64,000 bases of DNA from Bacteroidales bacterium. GTDB taxonomy: Bacteria; Bacteroidota; Bacteroidia; Bacteroidales; UBA1715. The stretch's first letter is position 1, and each line of letters begins with the position of its first letter. The notes under the pieces are model-generated. The model ran no database searches. It saw only the letters and a program-made list of their open reading frames with translations, and had not been told where the DNA came from. Position numbers and translations under genes: made by a program. Location: contig JAITUU010000035.1 of assembly GCA_031286165.1 (NCBI GenBank), positions 32,395-96,394 of the forward strand. The letters are read 5' to 3'. Shown one piece after another: positions 38,868-49,051 of the stretch.

Positions 38868-39923
38868 TTAGTTGCAACCTGAAAGGAAACTGTCGGGAAC
38901 GGCAAATCCTACGCTGCGTGCTTTGCGCAAATCATCGCAACTGCGGTCAAATTCTTGCAAAAGTTCCAATGAATTTGCTCTGTGGAAATAGGCAGCACCA
39001 TAATTCGGGTCGAGTTTGATTGCTTGGTCGTACATAGAAATTGCCTCTGTGTGTTTATTTTGCATGGCAAGCATTACGCCCATATTGTTGTAAGCAAAGG
39101 TGTATTGCGGATTGATAGCGAGTGCTTTACGCAAATCTCGTTCCGCCGATTTGAAGTCATTTTGCAAAAAATATGCCTCGCCGCGATTGTTGAGTGCAAT
39201 GTGGTAGTCGGGTTTGATGTCGATAGCACGATTGAAACTGCCAATGGCAGCATCGTAATTTTTCTTTTTTACTTGCAGCGAACCTAAATTATCCCACGCT
39301 ACGTAAAATGCAGGATTTAAGGCTATTGCACGGCGATAATCACTTTCGGCATCATCGAATTTTCCTGTCATTTTGTAACTGCTGGCGCGGTCGCTATACG
39401 CATTGGCATTGTTTGCATTGATTTTCAATGCTTTGGAGTAGGCATCTATTGCTTGCTCGTATTCTTCCACAAGAAATGCCGATGCGCCCATATAATAAAA
39501 TGTGTCTTCGCTTTGATAGCCGGCATTGATAGCCGCAAGAAAACTTTGCAAGGCTCCGCCGTAATTTTCCAACTGAAACAGTGCTATGCCGCGAGCACTC
39601 CATACTTGCCCCAGCGTGGAATCGAGCGCAAGCGCACTATCGAAAGCACGAATGGCATCGGCGTAACTGCCTGCTGCACTGCGTGCTACGCCTAAATTTA
39701 CGTATGCTTGCGTAAACGAAGGTTTAAATGCTAAGGCATTTTGAAAAAACTGCGCCGCATTTGCATATTTTTTCTGCGAAAGTGCCGTTACTCCTTTGTT
39801 GTATTCAAGTTCTGCTTCTTGATTTTGCTCCACCACAATGGTGGCAGTTGTGTCGATTTGTGCCTGCGAGTGCACTGCTGCACTCATAAATAACACTACG
39901 ATTGGAATGATTTTTTTGTACAT
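38868..39923 (-). CDS. Exported TPR-repeat protein
   Basis: 351 aa from the ATG at 39923, signal peptide MYKKIIPIVVLFMSAAVHSQAQ. About eight tetratricopeptide repeats (AYVNLGVARSAAGSYADAIRAF, AYSDRASSYKMTGKFDDAE and similar) fill the mature protein. Likely a periplasmic scaffold. It is upstream of porE (45-base gap, same strand) and may take part in the same envelope machinery (inference). Confidence 0.85.
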   Translation of the reverse strand: MYKKIIPIVVLFMSAAVHSQAQIDTTATIVVEQNQEAELEYNKGVTALSQKKYANAAQFFQNALAFKPSFTQAYVNLGVARSAAGSYADAIRAFDSALALDSTLGQVWSARGIALFQLENYGGALQSFLAAINAGYQSEDTFYYMGASAFLVEEYEQAIDAYSKALKINANNANAYSDRASSYKMTGKFDDAESDYRRAIALNPAFYVAWDNLGSLQVKKKNYDAAIGSFNRAIDIKPDYHIALNNRGEAYFLQNDFKSAERDLRKALAINPQYTFAYNNMGVMLAMQNKHTEAISMYDQAIKLDPNYGAAYFHRANSLELLQEFDRSCDDLRKARSVGFAVPDSFLSGCN

Positions 39924-39930
39924 ATTGTGT

Positions 39931-40677
39931 TTATGATAAAATACCGACAAATATAGACATTCTTCCTGTAATGGCACTACGCCGATACGAAAAAAAATAT
40001 TCGGATTGTGAATATGTGTCTAATTCAGTGTCAATTACTTGCCCTACATGTGCGAAACGGAGTGCGTTTGCAGCATATTGTGGAATGTTGAAAAAATATT
40101 GTTTATTGTTACTCAAAATATATTCCGCCGGAAAAAAATCGAAAAATTCCGCACCCACTTCGTAGTGTTGCGGGTGAATACACGGTGCTATGTATGCCGT
40201 TAAATCGTTTGGATTGACAAAGGCACTCAGTTCGTGCACGGTTTTTTCTATAATCCCTGTGTGCAATCCGCGCCAGCCGCAGTGAATAGCAGCCACAATG
40301 CTGAAATCTGTGTCATGCAACAGTATTCCTCCGCAATCGGCAGTGGTAATGCTCAAGAGGGTGTTTGGCTCTGTTGTGTAAAGCGCATCGCCTTCGCAGC
40401 CGTTGGTAAAAGTATTGTCCACTCGGTGAACGATGCTCGAATGAGTTTGCGTGCAATATGCTACCGTGCACGCTGGCGCAACGGTTTCAAACAATCGCCG
40501 GCGATTTTCCGCAACCTGTGCCGGATTATCGCCTGTATTAAGCCCCATATTCAAACTCTCATAATCGCCGGTACTGACGCCGCCTTTGCGCGTAGAAACT
40601 CCGGCAATGCCGTGTTTTGCTGCAACAAATTCAACATAACAAATACCGTTTTTACTGCGCAGAATAGGGGAAAACAT
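39931..40677 (-). CDS. pgeF: Peptidoglycan editing factor (multicopper-oxidase-fold purine/PG enzyme)
   Basis: 248 aa, YfiH/LACC1 family. Zinc ligands are in TQTHSS, TADCGG and HCGWRG, with YRR...TGR at the C-terminus. PgeF members remove wrongly inserted L-Ser from UDP-MurNAc peptides, and some act as purine nucleoside phosphorylases. The usual ADC-x-P loop reads ADCGG here, an unusual substitution near the active site. The TPR gene follows on the same strand and the sulfhydrylase precedes it by 5 bases. Confidence 0.92.
   Translation of the reverse strand: MFSPILRSKNGICYVEFVAAKHGIAGVSTRKGGVSTGDYESLNMGLNTGDNPAQVAENRRRLFETVAPACTVAYCTQTHSSIVHRVDNTFTNGCEGDALYTTEPNTLLSITTADCGGILLHDTDFSIVAAIHCGWRGLHTGIIEKTVHELSAFVNPNDLTAYIAPCIHPQHYEVGAEFFDFFPAEYILSNNKQYFFNIPQYAANALRFAHVGQVIDTELDTYSQSEYFFSYRRSAITGRMSIFVGILS
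39948..39955 (-). promoter_or_regulatory. -7 element before the TPR gene
   Basis: Minus strand TATATTTG, 24 bases before the ATG at 39923, inside the end of pgeF. No clear -33. Confidence 0.35.
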
Positions 40678-40682
40678 AGGTT

Positions 40683-41912
40683 TTAAATACCTTCCAAGGC
40701 TTGTTCTATATCGTGTTTCAAATCTTCAAAATCTTCTAAACCTACCGAAAAACGAATGAGGGTATCGTCTATGCCGGCAGTTTTTTTCATTTCGGGAGTA
40801 AAACCGCAATAAATAGTAGATTCGGGGTGAATTGCAAGGGTTTTGTTGTCGAATAAATTGGTGGCGCGGCGAGCCACTTTGAGCGCGTCCATAACGGTAT
40901 AGCAGTCTTTTTTCGAGGTCAAATTAATGGTAAACATAGCACCCGGATTTCCTTTAAAAAAAGCATCGGAAAGTGTTTTGTAGGGTGATGTTTCGAGTTT
41001 GGTATAACCCACATTTGCCACTTTCGGGTGTTTTGAAAAATGCTGCGCCAATCGGTATGCCGTGCCGCTCATGCGTTCGTATCGCACGTGCAGCGTTTCC
41101 ATACCCAGCGATTGCAAATATGCCGTATCGGAACTCATGCTCGCTCCCAAATTACGCATAATTTCGCTGCGAATTTTGAAGGCGAAGCGTGAAATTCCTT
41201 TCATTTTTGGCGTTGCAGCCAATCGTTTATTCTGTGCCCAATCAAAACTGTCGTAATCTACAATCACGCCGCCCAAACTTGTTGCTCCGCCCGACACGTA
41301 TTTTGTGGTAGAAACTATTTCAATGTCTATACCCACCGAGCGAGCATCGAAGGCGCACCAAGGAATGAGGGTGGTATCCACTATCATGGGAAGCTGTTTT
41401 TCTTTCAGAATCTTAGAAATTTCGGGAAAATTGGCAATTTCCATGTGCGGATTGGTAATCAATTCTGCAAAAAATGCGCAGGTATGTTCGTCAATGGCTG
41501 CTGCAATTTCTTCTACATTGTTGGTATCTACAAATCGAATTTCTACGCCAAATGCGCTGAGTGTGGATTTAAAAAACGAAAACGTGTTGCCAAACAATCG
41601 CGGCGATGACACAATATTGCAACCTGCGTATGCTATTGCCATAAACGTGTGGCTGATAGCCGCCATACCGCTTGCAAGGGCTATTACACTTTGCGCACCC
41701 GATGCGGCTTTTACTTTTTGCTCGAAATTTGCCACCGTAGGGTTAGAAATTCGTGCATAGGTATGCGCTGCTACTTCGCCGCGAAATGCTGCTGCTATTG
41801 CTTCGGAATTAGGAAATTCAAAGGCAGTGTTGCGGTAAATAGGGAAGGTAATGCTTCCGTGCGCATCGGGTTTTTGATACTCGCAGTTGATTATATCGGT
41901 TGAAAATGACAT
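40683..41912 (-). CDS. O-acetylhomoserine sulfhydrylase-like PLP enzyme
   Basis: 409 aa, Cys/Met-metabolism PLP-dependent family. Substrate-binding ARISNPTVANFEQKV, cofactor region ALASGMAAISH, and the PLP lysine in VSTTKYVSGGAT. The long insertion and the absence of the classical methionine gamma-lyase loop suggest O-acetylhomoserine sulfhydrylase (MetY type), making homocysteine from sulfide; cystathionine synthase or lyase activity cannot be excluded. First gene of a likely operon with pgeF. Confidence 0.85.
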   Translation of the reverse strand: MSFSTDIINCEYQKPDAHGSITFPIYRNTAFEFPNSEAIAAAFRGEVAAHTYARISNPTVANFEQKVKAASGAQSVIALASGMAAISHTFMAIAYAGCNIVSSPRLFGNTFSFFKSTLSAFGVEIRFVDTNNVEEIAAAIDEHTCAFFAELITNPHMEIANFPEISKILKEKQLPMIVDTTLIPWCAFDARSVGIDIEIVSTTKYVSGGATSLGGVIVDYDSFDWAQNKRLAATPKMKGISRFAFKIRSEIMRNLGASMSSDTAYLQSLGMETLHVRYERMSGTAYRLAQHFSKHPKVANVGYTKLETSPYKTLSDAFFKGNPGAMFTINLTSKKDCYTVMDALKVARRATNLFDNKTLAIHPESTIYCGFTPEMKKTAGIDDTLIRFSVGLEDFEDLKHDIEQALEGI

Positions 41913-41964
41913 ATATAGTAGTTGTTAGAGATTAGTTGGGAGTTATTCGCAACTTTTTTGCGAG

Positions 41965-41972
41965 CAAAAGTA
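41965..41972 (-). promoter_or_regulatory. -7 element before the sulfhydrylase
   Basis: Minus strand TACTTTTG, 52 bases before the ATG at 41912; no clear -33. Confidence 0.35.
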
Positions 41973-41976
41973 CACT

Positions 41977-42033
41977 TTAATTGTAAATTGTAAAACATTT
42001 TGTTCAACGAAGTTAATTGTTAATTGTAAATTA
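41977..42033. repeat. Heptamer tract, TTAATTG type, next to cas2
   Basis: Units TTAATTG, TAAATTG, TAAAACA at 41977-41997 and TTAATTG, TTAATTG, TAAATTA at 42013-42033. It ends 2 bases before the cas2 stop codon. Confidence 0.6.
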
Positions 42034-42035
42034 TT

Positions 42036-42383
<348 letters not shown>

Positions 42384-42543
42384 TCATGTCAGTCAAGAGA
42401 TTACGCCGCGTATTCTATGCTGAGCGTTGTACAATGATTCATTGCCGGAATTTTTTTATGATAGCACAAAATTACGATTTTTCTCGGATTATCTCAACTC
42501 TTGCAGATACTTTCTATTTGTTTGATATACTGTCCGCAAATTA

Positions 42544-42590
42544 GTTGTTTTCAATGTGTTAAATATTCAAATTTTAAAGCAATTCACAAC
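42544..42590 (-). CRISPR. Solitary 47-bp CRISPR repeat
   Basis: On the minus strand it begins GTTGTGAATTGCTTT and ends CATTGAAAACAAC, with GTTGT/ACAAC palindromic ends. Length (47) and end sequences match the 46-48 bp repeats of Bacteroidota type II-C arrays (recalled). Only one copy is seen within the window, with no spacer-repeat unit on either side. It lies between cas2 and the SpoU gene, 9 bases from the latter's stop codon at 42599. The rest of the 227-base gap (42372-42598) shows nothing else recognisable. Confidence 0.7.
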
Positions 42591-42598
42591 CAAGTTGC

Positions 42599-43123
42599 TT
42601 ACGATTGCAAATCCTGCGTAATGTGATAGAGTGCAATGCCCAGAGCCACGCCTACGTTCATACTGCTGCCGTAGCCGAGCATATTGATGTGGGCAGTTAT
42701 ATCAACTTCTTGCAGTATTTCCGGAGAAATGCCGCCATCTTCGGCACCCACAATGAGAGCAATGCGGTGATAGGGAGAAAAATCAATCAAGGAAACTTCC
42801 TTGCTTTTGTTGGTAATTTCCACCGCAACAATGGTGTAAGCTTCGGCTTTGAGATGTTTTACAACCGCGAGTGTATCGCAGCCAAATTCACTCGGAATTT
42901 TACCGATTAATCCGCGACTTGTTTTTTTTAGTATGGTAGCACTCAGTTGGTTGTGCTGCGTGGAAACGTATATTTTTTCCACACCAAGTGCATCGGCGGT
43001 TCTAATAATTCCGCCAACGTTTGCACTTTGCGACACGCCGTCTAACACCACAGAAACGTGGTGTTTCAACGTATTGCGCCGGTGGCTGCTGTAATCTAAT
43101 TGAATATTTGTATCTGTACTCAT
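42599..43123 (-). CDS. SpoU/TrmH-family RNA 2'-O-methyltransferase
   Basis: 174 aa SPOUT methylase: motif 1 ANVGGIIRTADALGVEKIY, motif 2 ALIVGAEDGGIS, motif 3 INMLGYGSSMNVGVALGIALYHI (knot with S-adenosylmethionine site). Short, lacking extra RNA-binding domains, so probably a tRNA methylase (TrmH/TrmL-like); the target is not visible. It is separated from the symporter stop by a heptamer repeat. Confidence 0.9.
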   Translation of the reverse strand: MSTDTNIQLDYSSHRRNTLKHHVSVVLDGVSQSANVGGIIRTADALGVEKIYVSTQHNQLSATILKKTSRGLIGKIPSEFGCDTLAVVKHLKAEAYTIVAVEITNKSKEVSLIDFSPYHRIALIVGAEDGGISPEILQEVDITAHINMLGYGSSMNVGVALGIALYHITQDLQS

Positions 43124-43126
43124 ATC

Positions 43127-43147
43127 TCACTACTCTGTACTCACTAC
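43127..43147. repeat. Heptamer tract shared with the engB locus
   Basis: TCACTAC, TCTGTAC, TCACTAC units; 14 bases are identical to the tract at 11341-11410. It fills the spacer between the symporter and the SpoU gene and supplies part of the symporter stop codon. Confidence 0.7.
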
Positions 43148-44505
43148 TATATTTGTAACCACCCCATGCCCGAAGCAAAAATTACCGCAATGGCTATGGG
43201 AGTAATGTAGCGCAAAATAAATCGAAAACAGCCGAAAAGCGGAAGGCGAATGTTGCCGCTATTGGTTAATTCATCGCGTACATCGGCAGGCTTCATGCGC
43301 CAGCCCACAAAGAGGCAAATGAAAAGTCCGCCCAGCGGCAAAAGTATGTTCGAGGAAAATGAATCGAAAAAGTTGAAGAGGTTTTTACCGAAAAGACTTA
43401 TGTTCGGTAACATTCCCAGAGAAAGCGATGCCAATATACTCAGCACACCCACTACCACAGTTACGCACGCCATAGCCACGCGGCGCGAAAGTTTTTTTGC
43501 ATCTACCAACCATGCCACAAGCACTTCAAAGAGCGAAATAGATGAAGTGAGGGCGGCAATAGCCAAAAGTGTAAAAAAGAGAATTTCCAATACGTAACCC
43601 ATCGGCATTTTCGAGAAAATTTCGGGAAAAATAACAAACACCAAACCCGGACCTTGTGCCGGCGAAATACCGAAGGCAAATACCGCCGGAATAACCGCCA
43701 AACCTGCCAAAAGTGAAAATAGCATATCGGTACTCATAACTCCAATGGAGGTTTTTACCAAATGACTGTCTTTGGGAATGTAGGACCCGTAGGTAATCAT
43801 GGCTCCCATGCCTATGCTGAGTGAGAAAAATGCTTGTCCAAGTGCCGCCAAAAACGTAGCACCTGTTACTTTCGAGAAATCGGGTTGAAACAAAAATCGC
43901 AATCCCTTCATGTCGCTATCGAGTGTAATGGCGCGAATTGCCAGCACTACTATCATTACAAACAGTATGGGCATTAAAATTTTAGAATATCGCTCAATGC
44001 CGTTTTTTACACCGCTCGATACCACAAAGGCATTGAGCGCAATGAACAATGCGCACCACACCAACGGCTGCACCGGCGAAGTTATCAAAGAAGTGAAAGT
44101 GCCGGCATAATAATCGCCGGGTAGGGTAGTGGGGAGTGAAAAAATGGATTTGCCTATGTAGGCAAGTGTCCAACCACCTACCACGCAGTAAAAACCGAGA
44201 ATTACTAAGGCTGCGCATAGCCCCGCAATACCAATTCCCTTCCATGCAGAGCGCGGTGCAAGCACATTGAAGGCATCTATCACATCGCGTTGGGCGCGTC
44301 TGCCTATTACAAATTCGGCTATCAATACCGGCAAACAGAGTACTATCATGAAAAATAAATAAATGAGCAAAAATGCCGAACCGCCATTTTCGCCTACCAT
44401 GTAGGGAAATCGCCATAAATTACCCAAACCTACCGCCGAACCGGCAGCGGCTACCAATACGCCGAATTTGCTGGCAAAGCCATCGCGTGTTATTTTTTGT
44501 TGCAT
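43147..44505 (-). CDS. Sodium-dependent transporter (neurotransmitter:sodium symporter family)
   Basis: 452 aa, about 11-12 membrane helices. N-terminal AAAGSAVGLGNLWRFPYMVGENGGSAFLLIYL is the family's sodium- and substrate-binding signature (LeuT/SNF family), followed by AEFVIGRRAQRDVIDAF. Probably imports amino acids with sodium. It has its own promoter; SpoU is downstream. Confidence 0.95.
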   Translation of the reverse strand: MQQKITRDGFASKFGVLVAAAGSAVGLGNLWRFPYMVGENGGSAFLLIYLFFMIVLCLPVLIAEFVIGRRAQRDVIDAFNVLAPRSAWKGIGIAGLCAALVILGFYCVVGGWTLAYIGKSIFSLPTTLPGDYYAGTFTSLITSPVQPLVWCALFIALNAFVVSSGVKNGIERYSKILMPILFVMIVVLAIRAITLDSDMKGLRFLFQPDFSKVTGATFLAALGQAFFSLSIGMGAMITYGSYIPKDSHLVKTSIGVMSTDMLFSLLAGLAVIPAVFAFGISPAQGPGLVFVIFPEIFSKMPMGYVLEILFFTLLAIAALTSSISLFEVLVAWLVDAKKLSRRVAMACVTVVVGVLSILASLSLGMLPNISLFGKNLFNFFDSFSSNILLPLGGLFICLFVGWRMKPADVRDELTNSGNIRLPLFGCFRFILRYITPIAIAVIFASGMGWLQI

Positions 44506-44537
44506 ATTCGTTTCGCTCTATTTCAATTATTGCGCAG

Positions 44538-44567
44538 CAAAGATATACATTTACGGCAAATGGCAAA
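44538..44567 (-). promoter_or_regulatory. Promoter for the sodium symporter
   Basis: Minus strand TTTG (44567-44564), 18-base spacer, TATCTTTG (44545-44538), 32 bases before the ATG at 44505. Confidence 0.6.
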
Positions 44568-44572
44568 AAAAA

Positions 44573-44610
44573 CGGCGCAACAGATATATTCTGCCGCGCC
44601 GCCTTTTTTG
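44573..44610 (-). terminator. Terminator after the PF04020 protein
   Basis: CGGCGC / GCGCCG stem with an inner CAG/CTG stem and a mismatch pair; on the minus strand it runs into T8. It partly abuts the symporter promoter. Confidence 0.8.
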
Positions 44611-44621
44611 TGTGTCTTCTC

Positions 44622-44942
44622 TTACGCTATAAGGTGGTTCAATATTGCAGAAACCACAGCCACAATAAGCGCAAATACCAATGCCCACACAAAACCATCA
44701 ACTTGAAAATCGCTTCCGAAGATTTTACTCGCAAGAAGAATAATAAGAGCATTGACTACCAGCAGCAGTATCCACGATACGCCTATGCCGGGAAAAATGG
44801 TGAATACTACGGCATCTAAAACGCCAATAACTAAGGCTACAATGATTGCGTACCCATAATTTTTTACGTGTACGCCCGGCAATAGCCATGCAGCAAAATA
44901 CACTGCCGCTGCCACCACGAGAAGTTGAATGATAAAACTCAT
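44622..44942 (-). CDS. Small membrane protein, PF04020 (phage-holin-4/YvlD) type
   Basis: 106 aa with four hydrophobic segments. The start region QLLVVAAAVYFAAWLLPGVHVKNYGYA and ILLLVVNALIILLASKIF match the PF04020 family (YvlD-like). The family name mentions phage holin, but such genes are chromosomal in many bacteria and no phage genes are nearby. Monocistronic, with promoter and terminator. Confidence 0.88.
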   Translation of the reverse strand: MSFIIQLLVVAAAVYFAAWLLPGVHVKNYGYAIIVALVIGVLDAVVFTIFPGIGVSWILLLVVNALIILLASKIFGSDFQVDGFVWALVFALIVAVVSAILNHLIA

Positions 44943-44984
44943 AATGATTTGATTTTTAAGGTGTTTATTAATTTTTTGTTAGGT

Positions 44985-45014
44985 CAAAATTACACAATTA
45001 TGCGAATTGACAAA
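44985..45014 (-). promoter_or_regulatory. Promoter for the PF04020 gene
   Basis: Minus strand TTTG (45014-45011), 18-base spacer, TAATTTTG (44992-44985). Back to back with the mnmA promoter. Confidence 0.6.
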
Positions 45015-45033
45015 GAAAATAGCGTAAAAATAC

Positions 45034-45041
45034 TATCTTTG
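45034..45041 (+). promoter_or_regulatory. -7 element for mnmA
   Basis: TATCTTTG, 65 bases before the mnmA ATG; a TTG at 45007-45009 is 24 bases upstream (long spacing). Confidence 0.45.
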
Positions 45042-45106
45042 CGCCTATGAAAATGAGCATAGAAATAGTTGATTTGGCACATAGTTTTTATTTTGCATTG
45101 TAGTAC

Positions 45107-46162
45107 ATGAATATAGCAGCATTAGTTTCGGGGGGAGTAGATAGTTCGGTAGTGGTGCACTTGCTCAAAGAGCAGGGGCACAATCCGCACTTGTTTTATT
45201 TGAAAATAAGCAATGGCGAAGACGATTGCTCATGGGAAGACGATATTATTTTTTGCCGCATGATAGCGCGGAAATATGGCTGCAAACTCGATGTGCTTGA
45301 CCTCAATAAAGAATATTGGGACACGGTGGTGGCATATATGATAGAAACCGTGCGCATGGGGCGAACGCCTAACCCCGATATGATGTGCAATAAATATGTG
45401 AAATTCGGTTATTTTGAGCAACTCTGCGGTAAGAATTTCGATAAAATTGCTACCGGACACTATGCCACCACTGCCGAAGTGAAGGGGAAAACCTACCTTG
45501 CCACCGCCAAAGACCCGGTGAAAGACCAAACTGACTTTCTGGCACAAATCAATTATCTGCAAGTGTCGAAATTACTTTTTCCGGTAGGCAATTTTATGAA
45601 AAGCGAAGTGCGTTCGATTGCCGAAGCAAGCGGACTTTCCAATGCCAAACGCAAAGATAGTCAAGGGATTTGCTTTTTGGGAAAAGTGAATTACAATGAA
45701 TTTATAGAACGTCATTTAGGGCACATGCCGGGCAATATTATAGAATTGGAAACGGGCAAAAAATTGGGGCGGCACAATGGTTTTTGGTTTCACACCATAG
45801 GTCAGCGCAAAGGGCTGGGGCTGAGCGGCGGACCGTGGTTTGTGGTAAAAAAAGATGTGGCGAAAAATATTATTTACGTGGCAAACGGCTACGACCCCGA
45901 AGAACAATACGGCACGGTGATAGACCTGCAAGCCTTCAATTTTATAACCGAAGACCCATGGGGTGATTGTGCGGACGAACGCGATATAACCTTTAAACTA
46001 CGCCACACGCCCGAATTTACACGCGGAAAACTCACCAAAACAGGCGAAGGGCTGTATCGTATAATTGCCGCCGAAAAGCAGCAAGGTATTGCAAGTGGAC
46101 AATTTGGGGTGATTTATGATAAAAACGCGCACTTGTGCTTTGGCAGTGGCGAGATTGTATAA
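45107..46162 (+). CDS. mnmA: tRNA 2-thiouridylase MnmA
   Basis: 351 aa. Installs 2-thio on U34 of tRNA Glu/Gln/Lys. P-loop SGGVDSS (8-14) for ATP, the nucleophile Cys94 in [12 protein letters not shown] and the persulfide Cys189 in GICFLG are both present, with the family's C-terminal barrel. Terminated by the hairpin at 46163. Confidence 0.96.
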   Translation: MNIAALVSGGVDSSVVVHLLKEQGHNPHLFYLKISNGEDDCSWEDDIIFCRMIARKYGCKLDVLDLNKEYWDTVVAYMIETVRMGRTPNPDMMCNKYVKFGYFEQLCGKNFDKIATGHYATTAEVKGKTYLATAKDPVKDQTDFLAQINYLQVSKLLFPVGNFMKSEVRSIAEASGLSNAKRKDSQGICFLGKVNYNEFIERHLGHMPGNIIELETGKKLGRHNGFWFHTIGQRKGLGLSGGPWFVVKKDVAKNIIYVANGYDPEEQYGTVIDLQAFNFITEDPWGDCADERDITFKLRHTPEFTRGKLTKTGEGLYRIIAAEKQQGIASGQFGVIYDKNAHLCFGSGEIV

Positions 46163-46197
46163 AAAAAATGGCTGTCATTCGGCAGCCATTTTTTTTT
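46163..46197. terminator. Bidirectional terminator between mnmA and clpB
   Basis: AAAATGGCTG / CAGCCATTTT stem, A-run on one side and T9 on the other, between convergent stop codons. Confidence 0.9.
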
Positions 46198-46200
46198 ACG

Positions 46201-48795
46201 TTATTTCTTATTACGAAACACAAAGCCTTCGCCCAAGTGGTCTATAAGTATGTGGGAATCTTTGGTAATGGAGCCATCGAGTATGCGGCGCGAAAGTTCG
46301 TTGAGCAATTCTTTTTGCATAATGCGTTTCACAGGGCGTGCGCCAAATTGCGGATTGTAGCCCAAGCGAGCCAATTCTTCCACAGCATCGGGTGTTATGG
46401 AAATTTCAACTCCCATAGCGTGCAGGCGTTTTGCCATAATTTTAAATTGCAGTTCCACAATGAGTTGAATATCGTTTTTACTCAGCGGAGTGAACATAAT
46501 CACTTCGTCTATACGATTCAAAAATTCGGGTCGCACACTGCGTTTGAGCAGTTCAAATACCTCGTTTTTAGCACGTTCTATCACTTCTTGACTATTGTTC
46601 TCGTTCATTTTTTCAAATTCTTCTTGAATAATATTTGAGCCAATGTTGGAAGTCATAATAATAATGGTGTTTTTGAAACTCACTGTTCGACCTTTGTTGT
46701 CGGTGAGCACGCCATCGTCTAATACTTGCAGCAAAATATTGAACACATCGGGGTGGGCTTTTTCAATTTCATCGAGTAGTACCACCGAATAGGGTTTGCG
46801 GCGCACGGCTTCGGTTAATTGACCGCCTTCATCGTAGCCCACATATCCCGGAGGTGCGCCCACCAAGCGGCTCACCGAATGGCGTTCTTGATATTCGCTC
46901 ATATCTATACGGGTCATTAAGTTTTCATCGTCAAATAAAAATTCGGCGAGTGCTTTTGCCAACTCGGTTTTTCCCACACCGGTGGAACCTAAAAATATAA
47001 ATGAACCTATGGGGCGTTTGGCATCTTGCAAACCGGCACGGCTGCGGCGCACAGCATCGGAAATTGCCACAATCGCTTCGTTTTGCCCCACCACGCGCTG
47101 ATGTAGTTCTTCTTCCAAATTGAGGAGTTTTTCGCGTTCTGCCAGCAACATTTTACTCACCGGAATACCCGTCCAGCGGCTCACTACATCGGCAATATCG
47201 TCAGCATTCACCTCTTCGTCCACAAGGGCTTGGCTTGCCTGTTTTTCTTGCAGTTCTTGTTCCAATTTTTCTTTTACTTCCTCTTGTTCGCGAATTTTTC
47301 CGTAGCGAATTTCCGCTACTCTGCCGTAATTTCCTTCGCGCTCGGCAATATCGGCTTCAAATTTCAGGTTTTCAATTTCTTGCTTGATGCCTTGAATACG
47401 GGTAACAATAGATTTTTCGCTTTCCCAACTTGCCATGAGCGCGTTGCGCTGTTCTTGCAGTTGTGCTAAATTTTTCTCCAACGCTTCCAATTTGAGTGAA
47501 GTGCCTTCGCGTTTGAGAGCCTCGCGCTCAATTTCCAACTGGCGCACTTTACGGTTCAGTTCGTCTATTTCTTCGGGCACGGAGTTCATTTCCAAACGCA
47601 GTTTTGCTGCCGCTTCGTCCATAAGGTCTATGGCTTTGTCGGGCAAAAAGCGAGCGGTAATATAGCGGTGCGAAAGTTCTACGGCGGCTACGATTGCCTC
47701 GTCTAAAATCCGCACTTTATGGTGATTTTCGTAGCGTTCTTTGAGTCCGCGCAAAATCGACACAGTATCCTCCACCGTAGGTTCGTCTATCACTACCGTT
47801 TGAAAACGGCGTTCGAGAGCCTTATCTTTTTCAAAATATTTTTGATATTCATCGAGAGTGGTTGCTCCTATGGCACGTAAATCGCCGCGAGCAAGCGCAG
47901 GTTTCAAAATATTGGCAGCATCCATTGCACCATCGCTTTTGCCGGCACCCACAAGGGTGTGAATTTCGTCAATAAACAGAATAATTTCGCCATCGGCAGC
48001 GAGCACTTCATTCACTACCGATTTGAGGCGTTCTTCAAATTCTCCTTTGTATTTTGCTCCGGCAATGAGTGCGCCCATATCGAGAGAAAAAATTTGTTTC
48101 GATTTCAAATTATCGGGCACATCGCCTTTAATAATACGGTGCGCCAAACCTTCGGCAATGGCAGTTTTTCCTACACCCGGTTCACCTATCAGAATAGGAT
48201 TGTTTTTGGTACGGCGGCTCAAAATTTGCAACACGCGGCGAATTTCCTCATCGCGACCTATCACAGGGTCTAATTTGCCCGAACGCGCTTGTTCATTCAA
48301 ATTGATGGCATATTTTTGTAATGCCTGATAAGTATCTTCGGCACTTTGGCTGGTTACGGTGCTGCCTTTGCGCAAATCTTGAATTGCTGCCAGCAGATTT
48401 TTTTCGGTAACGCCGTTGTCTTTCAGCAGTTGCGACACTTGGTCGCCTGTTTTGAAAAGTCCTATAAGAATATGTTCTGCCGACACATATTGGTCGTTCA
48501 TGGGTTTGAGTTGATTGAGAGCCTCTTGCAGGGCTTTGTTTGCATGCGAAGATAAATAGGTTTCGCCACCCGAAACTTTGGGATAACTTTCAATGATTTT
48601 GTTCAACACCGGTCGCAGTGCCGCAGTATTTACGCTGAGTTTTTGCAAAATAAATTGGCTCACACTTTCTGCTTTTTCAAAAAGTGCTTGGAGCAAATGC
48701 CCCGTTTCCACTGCTTGCTGCTGGTGCGAAGAAGCAATTTGAACCGCTTGGTTCACTACTTCCTGTGCTTTGATTGTGAATTTATTAAAGTCCAT
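46201..48795 (-). CDS. clpB: ClpB disaggregase
   Basis: 864 aa, full length. N-terminal Clp repeats, AAA domain 1 with [15 protein letters not shown], the ClpB-type middle coiled coil (about 410-520), AAA domain 2 with [16 protein letters not shown] and the C-terminal D2-small domain. The long middle domain separates it from ClpC at 53512. Rescues aggregated proteins with DnaK. No CIRCE element was found upstream. Confidence 0.97.
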   Translation of the reverse strand: MDFNKFTIKAQEVVNQAVQIASSHQQQAVETGHLLQALFEKAESVSQFILQKLSVNTAALRPVLNKIIESYPKVSGGETYLSSHANKALQEALNQLKPMNDQYVSAEHILIGLFKTGDQVSQLLKDNGVTEKNLLAAIQDLRKGSTVTSQSAEDTYQALQKYAINLNEQARSGKLDPVIGRDEEIRRVLQILSRRTKNNPILIGEPGVGKTAIAEGLAHRIIKGDVPDNLKSKQIFSLDMGALIAGAKYKGEFEERLKSVVNEVLAADGEIILFIDEIHTLVGAGKSDGAMDAANILKPALARGDLRAIGATTLDEYQKYFEKDKALERRFQTVVIDEPTVEDTVSILRGLKERYENHHKVRILDEAIVAAVELSHRYITARFLPDKAIDLMDEAAAKLRLEMNSVPEEIDELNRKVRQLEIEREALKREGTSLKLEALEKNLAQLQEQRNALMASWESEKSIVTRIQGIKQEIENLKFEADIAEREGNYGRVAEIRYGKIREQEEVKEKLEQELQEKQASQALVDEEVNADDIADVVSRWTGIPVSKMLLAEREKLLNLEEELHQRVVGQNEAIVAISDAVRRSRAGLQDAKRPIGSFIFLGSTGVGKTELAKALAEFLFDDENLMTRIDMSEYQERHSVSRLVGAPPGYVGYDEGGQLTEAVRRKPYSVVLLDEIEKAHPDVFNILLQVLDDGVLTDNKGRTVSFKNTIIIMTSNIGSNIIQEEFEKMNENNSQEVIERAKNEVFELLKRSVRPEFLNRIDEVIMFTPLSKNDIQLIVELQFKIMAKRLHAMGVEISITPDAVEELARLGYNPQFGARPVKRIMQKELLNELSRRILDGSITKDSHILIDHLGEGFVFRNKK

Positions 48796-48964
48796 AACAG
48801 TAATTTTTTTGGTATGTGTTTTTCTATTCCTATCAAAATAGTTGCCAAAGTTCTATTGCTGACAAAATGGCAGGTTTTTGTACAAAGAACCGTTGTTGGT
48901 GCTTAGACTAATAGGCGTTATGCACTAAAAACTACTGTTTTGTTCACTATTTTGACCATTAAGC

Positions 48965-48982
48965 CAATTATTCAGGTATTAA
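48965..48982. repeat. CAATTATTCAGGTATTAA copy
   Basis: Nearly identical to bases 23942-23959. The 256-base clpB-aroD gap contains this, a terminator and nothing else recognised. Confidence 0.5.
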
Positions 48983-49022
48983 AAAAAACCTTCTGCAAAC
49001 ATAGTTCGCAGAAGGTTTTTTG
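48981..49022. terminator. Terminator of the aromatic operon
   Basis: AAAACCTTCTGC / GCAGAAGGTTTT stem flanked by A-run and T-run; on the minus strand it ends the aroF-aroB-aroD transcript. Confidence 0.9.
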
Positions 49023-49051
49023 TTGAATGTCTAAAATCTCATATTTTGTGT

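Noticed and set aside
44622..44942. PF04020 gene as a prophage marker
   Set aside because: It has its own promoter and terminator, no phage genes are nearby, and the family is chromosomal in many bacteria.
45047..45103. An 18-codon ORF upstream of mnmA as a possible leader peptide
   Set aside because: Its ATG lies at or before the expected transcription start after the -7 element at 45034-45041, there is no biased codon run and no terminator follows.
48796..48980. Heat-shock operator (CIRCE) before clpB
   Set aside because: No TTAGCACTC-N9-GAGTGCTAA or close variant is present.
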